DNA of 64,000 bases, taken from positions 22,492 through 86,491 of the forward strand of contig JAZLAW010000019.1 of the NCBI GenBank assembly GCA_045613385.1, written 5' to 3'. Below the pieces are notes generated by a model. That model did no database searches, was not told where the DNA came from, and was given only the letters and a program-made list of their open reading frames with translations. Shown piece after piece: positions 59,980 through 64,000 of this stretch. A program made the translations under genes and the position numbers. How positions within the stretch are numbered: the first letter of the stretch is position 1; the number at the start of each line of letters is the position of its first letter. The DNA is from SIG565 sp045613385. Lineage in GTDB: Bacteria > Bacillota > Clostridia > Oscillospirales > Acutalibacteraceae.

Positions 59980-60514
59980 GAGAATAAAAAAGTATATTTC
60001 GAGCCTTAAAAACGGAAAAGCCATACTTGTTTTAGGTATAACCGGAGTTTTGTTGATTTTTTTGTCGGGTCTGTTTACGTCCGATAAACAAGAAACGGCA
60101 CCCACGACAGAATTCAATGTAAATACATACCGACAGAGTCTCGAAAAGGATATAGAAAATCTCGTAAAGGACATTACAGGACATAAGGGGGTTACTGTTG
60201 TAATAACGCTTGATAGCGGAATAAAGTATAATTATGCCGATGAAATAAAACAGGGAGAAAACAACCGCAACAGTGATTCTTCGAGTGAAAGTTCAAGTGA
60301 TTCCGAGCAAAACAGGGTGATAGTAACCGATTCTTCGGGAAACGAGAAGGCACTGATAGTCAATGAAGAATTACCGCAGATACGCGGCGTTGCAGTGGTC
60401 TATAACGGACCGAATAACGAAGTAACAAATGAAAAAATCAAAAATGCTTTAATGGCAACATTATCTATAACATCAAAGAGAATTTATATTTCTGGAAAGG
60501 GTGGAATTCAGTAG
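59972..60514 (+). CDS. spoIIIAG: Stage III sporulation protein AG
   Basis: A 180-residue protein: cytoplasmic N-terminus, one membrane helix (ILVLGITGVLLIFLSGLF) and an extracytoplasmic ring-building domain with a Ser-rich insert (about 95-112). SpoIIIAG forms a large ring in the intermembrane space. It overlaps spoIIIAF by 8 nt and ends at the spoIIIAH start. Confidence 0.9.
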   Translation: MNERIKKYISSLKNGKAILVLGITGVLLIFLSGLFTSDKQETAPTTEFNVNTYRQSLEKDIENLVKDITGHKGVTVVITLDSGIKYNYADEIKQGENNRNSDSSSESSSDSEQNRVIVTDSSGNEKALIVNEELPQIRGVAVVYNGPNNEVTNEKIKNALMATLSITSKRIYISGKGGIQ

Positions 60515-61053
60515 TGAAAAAGGGTAAGGTTTTAGGCAAAAGCCAGTTGGTTCTGGCGGTTATGGTTGTGGCTTTAGGTGCTGCGGTGTGGTTCAATATG
60601 AAATATTCGCCGTCGGTTGATTCTGATGGCAATAAATATCTCGGCCAGGCGGAATATGTAGATAATTCGTCAGAAGGGGAAGCTCTTGCTACTGCCGGTA
60701 AGGTTGATGACTATTTTGTTTCGGCCCGTAAAGAGAGAAATGACAGCAGAGCCGCGCTCAAGGAAGAGTTGGCCGAGATAATAAAAAGCGCGGGTAATAA
60801 CGCAGAGTCGGCTAAAAGCGCTATCGATAAATCTGCATCAATCGCCGCCAGACAAACAGCAGAAAGCAATATTGAAACATTACTTAAGGCAAAAGGTTTT
60901 AAGGAATCCATCGCCATAATAGGCGACAGTGACATAAATGTTGTGGTCCGTGCAGACAGTCTTACTGCGGCACAAACACTGCAAATTCAGGATGTCGCAA
61001 AGGCGCAGAGCGGATATTCGGTAGATAAAATTAAAATTCTTACTGTAAAATAG
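60514..61053 (+). CDS. spoIIIAH: Stage III sporulation protein AH
   Basis: A 179-residue protein with an N-terminal helix (LVLAVMVVALGAAVWF) and a YscJ/FliF-like ring domain (GFKESIAIIGDSDINVVV); it contacts SpoIIQ from the forespore. The GTG start overlaps the spoIIIAG stop. Last gene of the operon. Confidence 0.92.
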   Translation: MKKGKVLGKSQLVLAVMVVALGAAVWFNMKYSPSVDSDGNKYLGQAEYVDNSSEGEALATAGKVDDYFVSARKERNDSRAALKEELAEIIKSAGNNAESAKSAIDKSASIAARQTAESNIETLLKAKGFKESIAIIGDSDINVVVRADSLTAAQTLQIQDVAKAQSGYSVDKIKILTVK

Positions 61054-61081
61054 TTGTGTTTACCGAGAAATGTGGTATAAT
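61054..61081 (+). promoter_or_regulatory. Promoter of the Asp23 gene
   Basis: TTGTGT (61054-61059) and TATAAT (61076-61081), spacer 16 nt, with TGG before the -10. Confidence 0.65.
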
Positions 61082-61138
61082 GTATTTAAGAATTATATTT
61101 TAATAAAAATAACAGATGTTGAAACGGAGGATTTAAGT

Positions 61139-61489
61139 ATGGCAAATATTCCTGTTGCCGGTGGTCTTGGTATAAATACCGATGTTATTGAAAAAATGGT
61201 ATCATTAGCGGCGCTTGAAGTAGAAGGCGTTGCAGCTATGAGCGGCAGAAGCCTTGATGTTAAGGGTGTCTTGAACGGTAATTCTCCCTTAAAGCCCGTT
61301 AAGGTTGTTCTTAAAAACGGTGCTATTGACATAAGTGTGTTTATTTGTGTAAAGCAAGGCTTCAAGGTAAAAACAGTAGCCGAAGCAGTGCAGGTAAATG
61401 TAAAAGACAAACTTCAGGATATGACAGGCAACGCTATAACACGCGTAAATGTAAATATTGTTGATTTGCAAGAAGAAATCGTTGAATAA
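61139..61489 (+). CDS. Asp23/Gls24 family envelope-stress protein (YqhY-like)
   Basis: A 116-residue DUF322 protein (INTDVIEKMVSLAALEVEGV; DISVFICVKQGFKVKTVAE). In Bacillus yqhY lies beside the spoIIIA operon and accBC and affects lipid metabolism; location here agrees. ATG 61139 follows CGGAGG. Confidence 0.88.
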   Translation: MANIPVAGGLGINTDVIEKMVSLAALEVEGVAAMSGRSLDVKGVLNGNSPLKPVKVVLKNGAIDISVFICVKQGFKVKTVAEAVQVNVKDKLQDMTGNAITRVNVNIVDLQEEIVE

Positions 61490-61498
61490 TTTTACCAT

Positions 61499-61533
61499 AA
61501 AAAGCCCCCGAATATTTCGGGGGCTTTTTGTTT
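61499..61533 (+). terminator. Terminator of the Asp23 gene
   Basis: A 14-bp stem (61499-61512 with 61516-61529), TAT loop and T-rich tail. Confidence 0.88.
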
Positions 61534-61620
61534 TCGACAATTAATAAATCTTTAAAACAAAAAATAGTAAAAACTTCGGTGTCGGTTTGACAAAAACTGT
61601 GTGGGGACAAGCTGTATAAT
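61531..61620 (+). promoter_or_regulatory. Spo0A-type promoter of spoIIE
   Basis: TTGACA (61587-61592) and TATAAT (61615-61620) are perfect elements but 22 nt apart. Such an over-long spacer is the hallmark of the Bacillus spoIIE and spoIIG promoters, which need phosphorylated Spo0A. TTTTCGACAA at 61531-61540 matches the 0A box on the opposite strand, and GTGTCGG at 61579-61585 next to the -35 is a partial second box. Confidence 0.78.
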
Positions 61621-61650
61621 GTTATTACCAAACATATCGGCGGTGAGAAA

Positions 61651-63957
61651 ATGAAAAATGGCGAATCAATAAAAAGTATATCCCAAGAAAATTTATTCCC
61701 CTTTTTAGTGTCGGCGGTATTCAGACACGTTGTTTTTATGTTTCTGGGCTTCCTTACAACCCGCGCTCAGATACTGTCTTACCTTTCTCCTTTTGGCTTA
61801 AGTCTTGTAGGCGGTGTTACAAATAATTACATATTATCGTGTGCGGCAGGTACTGTCATCGGTTATCTTTTTGGTCCGGCCGAACTTTCTTTTTTTAGGT
61901 ACTTGGTCACTTCAATCGGTATATGCGCGATAAGAATGCTACTGAACGGGGCCTTTAAAAACACTGCAAGGCCTTTTTTCTCGGCACTTACGGTTGGATT
62001 GGTGACGTTGTCAACCGGAATAGTATCGGTACAGAGCGATACGGGAGAAATAGTTTTAAGTGTGGCAGAGGCTATAATGGCAGCATCGGGTGCCTATTTT
62101 ATCAACAGGGCATTGACTGTAATAGAGAAAGAAACAGTAGGACTTTCGCGGGAAGATTTAGGCTCGGTAGTCGTTTCTTTCAGTATTATATTTTCAGGAC
62201 TGTTATCGGTACAAATAGCCGATGCATCTTTAGGCAGAATAATTGCGGTGTCGGTTATAATGTTGGCATCACGTTTTGCAGGTGTATTGCCGGGTACGGT
62301 ATGCGGTGTGGTTTTTGGTTTTGTTTCTCTGCTTTGCGGCGCCGATGGAAGTATAGCGGTCCTCCTTGCTTTATCGGGACTGATGTCCGGTATTTTTTCA
62401 TCATGCGGTAAATATGGTGTGCTTGTATCGTTCATAGTATCTGTTTTTGTGTGCACATCATTATCGAGCGATGAGCAGATGGTTCTTTACCTTATAGAAT
62501 CGGTGTTAGGTGCCGTAATTTTTTTGTTGATACCTAAAACAGTCGGCATAAAAATAGGCAAATTATTGGCGCCTATGCCAATAATTGAACCGCCTGAAGG
62601 ACTAAAAAGGTCAGTTATTATGCGGCTCGGCTATGCCGCTAATGCTTTGGGTGAAGTGTCCGAAACTGTAGAAAATGTCGCAGGTGAACTTTCCAAAATC
62701 AACGCGCCCGATTTTTCGGATGTATTTGACGGTGTGGAAGAATTGGCGTGTCGCGGTTGTTCGCTAAGAGTGCACTGCTGGGAGAGCAAACGAAATGATA
62801 CTGTAACTGCAGTTATCGATATGACAAAAGCCGTAAAAAATGGTAGCGGCGAGATGCTGTCATTTGTATCTGAAGAATTTAAAGGCAGATGCTTAAGAAG
62901 CGGAAAGGTTGCCGATGCGGTGCAAAAATGCTATACACAGTATGCCTCCAGAATTGCTGCAGAAAACAGAATAGAAGAAGTCCGCGGCGCGTTGTCCGAC
63001 CAGTTTGGCGGGATTGCTAATCTGCTTAATGATTTGGCGGGAGAAATTGAAGAAGGCGAAATATTCGACAATGTAGCGGCAAATAATATTATAGCAGCAC
63101 TCAAAAATATAGATGTTTTGGTTGATGGATGCTTCTGTAAAATAGATAAATACGGCAGAATGAGTGTAGAAATACGGATAAAAAACACAAAAGACAAGAT
63201 AATTAACCGAATGCAGATTATGCGGCAGGTCTCCCTTTCGTGTGACCGCGATTTCGATGCACCCTGTGTTACAAGCTTTGGTGATGAAACTCTTGTAAAT
63301 ATAATAGAAAAATGCACTCTCAGAGCCGATATAGGTGTTAATCAGATTGTCTCTTCACCACACAGTATGTGCGGCGACAGTTATAAATATTTCCTTGACG
63401 GCAAGGGAAGATTTCTTATGGTGCTGAGCGATGGTATGGGAACCGGCGGCCGTGCGGCAGTTGATTCGGCTATGGCATCAGGGCTTATGGGTAAGCTGAT
63501 AAAGGCAGGATTCGGATACGATTGTGCCCTTAGTATACTCAATTCATCTATGATTTTTAAATCAACCGATGAATCTTTGGCAACGGTTGATATTGCGGCT
63601 ATAGATTTATATACAGGTAGGTGTGACTTGTTTAAAGCGGGTGCAGCACCGACATTGGTACGTCGCAGTGGCAGAACGGGTAAAGCACAAAGCACATCAC
63701 TCCCCGCGGGTATTTTAAGAGATGTGTCTTTTGATAAAGCAACCATAAGACTCCACCCCGGTGATATACTTTTACTGATGTCGGATGGAGCTTGTAATGA
63801 AGGTACAGAATGGATATGTGCAGAAATAGAGTCCTGGGATAGAGGTAATGCACAGGAATTAAGTGAGCATATATCAAACTGTGCTAAAAGGCGTCGCAGT
63901 GATAATCACGAAGATGATATAACCGTAATGGCAGCAATAATAGAAAAGGCAGTATAA
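61651..63957 (+). CDS. spoIIE: Stage II sporulation protein E (PP2C phosphatase)
   Basis: A 768-residue membrane phosphatase that activates sigma-F by dephosphorylating SpoIIAA and takes part in polar septation. The first about 310 residues hold about ten membrane helices, then a regulatory region (about 330-560, with a CRGCSLRVHCW cysteine cluster) and the C-terminal PP2C domain (VLSDGMGTGGRAAVDSA; ILLLMSDGACNEG; EDDITVMAAI). GGTGAG precedes the ATG. Confidence 0.95.
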   Translation: MKNGESIKSISQENLFPFLVSAVFRHVVFMFLGFLTTRAQILSYLSPFGLSLVGGVTNNYILSCAAGTVIGYLFGPAELSFFRYLVTSIGICAIRMLLNGAFKNTARPFFSALTVGLVTLSTGIVSVQSDTGEIVLSVAEAIMAASGAYFINRALTVIEKETVGLSREDLGSVVVSFSIIFSGLLSVQIADASLGRIIAVSVIMLASRFAGVLPGTVCGVVFGFVSLLCGADGSIAVLLALSGLMSGIFSSCGKYGVLVSFIVSVFVCTSLSSDEQMVLYLIESVLGAVIFLLIPKTVGIKIGKLLAPMPIIEPPEGLKRSVIMRLGYAANALGEVSETVENVAGELSKINAPDFSDVFDGVEELACRGCSLRVHCWESKRNDTVTAVIDMTKAVKNGSGEMLSFVSEEFKGRCLRSGKVADAVQKCYTQYASRIAAENRIEEVRGALSDQFGGIANLLNDLAGEIEEGEIFDNVAANNIIAALKNIDVLVDGCFCKIDKYGRMSVEIRIKNTKDKIINRMQIMRQVSLSCDRDFDAPCVTSFGDETLVNIIEKCTLRADIGVNQIVSSPHSMCGDSYKYFLDGKGRFLMVLSDGMGTGGRAAVDSAMASGLMGKLIKAGFGYDCALSILNSSMIFKSTDESLATVDIAAIDLYTGRCDLFKAGAAPTLVRRSGRTGKAQSTSLPAGILRDVSFDKATIRLHPGDILLLMSDGACNEGTEWICAEIESWDRGNAQELSEHISNCAKRRRSDNHEDDITVMAAIIEKAV

Positions 63958-63962
63958 TAAAA

Positions 63963-63991
63963 CCCCCGAGTTTGGAACGGAAATGGGGGTT
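63963..63991 (+). other. Possible weak hairpin at window end
   Basis: AACCCCC and GGGGGTT could pair just after spoIIE, but no T-run follows within the window, so terminator status is unproven. Confidence 0.3.
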
Positions 63992-64000
63992 GGTGGCGGT

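Noticed and set aside
1..64000. CRISPR arrays, tRNA and rRNA genes, insertion sequences
   Set aside because: Read for regular direct repeats, cloverleaf/CCA patterns, and transposase motifs; none was convincing in this window.

Overview
This is an AT-rich stretch of chromosome from an endospore-forming Clostridia-type Firmicute, most likely an uncultured Oscillospirales/Ruminococcaceae-like gut bacterium (lineage inferred from gene content and order only). Supporting evidence is the spoIIIAA-AH cluster, spoIIE and spoVT, the Firmicute-style rimP-nusA-rnpM-L7Ae-infB-rbfA-nrnA-truB-ribF operon, rpmG-secE-nusG-rplKAJL, an asp23 gene, many near-consensus sigma-A promoters (TTGACA-17-TATAAT), and frequent TTG starts with strong Shine-Dalgarno sites. 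No rRNA, tRNA, CRISPR array or insertion sequence was seen.

Layout. 1-2.9 kb: holA, an RNase M5-like Toprim gene, a WYL regulator and a small unknown, overlapping or nearly so. 3.0-5.1 kb: three genes resembling the distal end of a phage tail module, without other phage genes. 5.1-9.4 kb: an EamA exporter, a glycosyltransferase 2 and polyprenyl-phosphate sugar transferase pair, and a DUF4432 epimerase-like protein. 9.4-16.1 kb: the complete F-type ATP synthase operon (atpI-B-E-F-H-A-G-D-C, minus strand), with a very short epsilon subunit and a c subunit carrying two helix-buried glutamates. 16.2-21.8 kb: an M20 peptidase, a short-chain dehydrogenase/cytidylyltransferase fusion, a zinc alcohol dehydrogenase with a palindromic promoter, an esterase and an ion permease.

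21.8-23.8 kb is the clearest accessory island: a truncated spoVT/abrB-like gene, an XRE repressor, and divergently a barnase-like ribonuclease behind a small cysteine/histidine domain, followed by its barstar inhibitor. Intact spoVT comes next, its ribosome-binding site lying in the island's terminator hairpin. 24.4-32.2 kb is the nusA-infB operon. 32.2-37.3 kb holds an M23 (SpoIIQ-like) protein, a lipoprotein, a divergent EF-G paralogue, an unassigned minus-strand structured RNA, a DUF1292 gene, 6S RNA and a small AbrB/zinc-ribbon protein.

37.3-52.2 kb is envelope and housekeeping: DegV, glf-MFS-glycerophosphodiesterase, tsaE-tsaB-rpiB, a RodA-type SEDS protein, hydrolase-murF-ddl-CDF, and murA-yycJ-rlmH. 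52.2-56.3 kb encodes L33, a SecE with an extra multi-span N-terminal region, NusG, L11, L1, and L10/L12 behind an L10 leader. 56.4-64 kb is sporulation: spoIIIAA-AH (a palindromic element sits between AE and AF), asp23, and spoIIE behind a promoter with the 22-bp spacer and 0A-box-like site expected of Spo0A control.

Most of the window is core machinery. The best candidates for something new are the barnase/barstar/XRE island, the minus-strand RNA at about 36.1-36.25 kb, the SDR-cytidylyltransferase fusion, the extended SecE and the orphan tail-like cassette.
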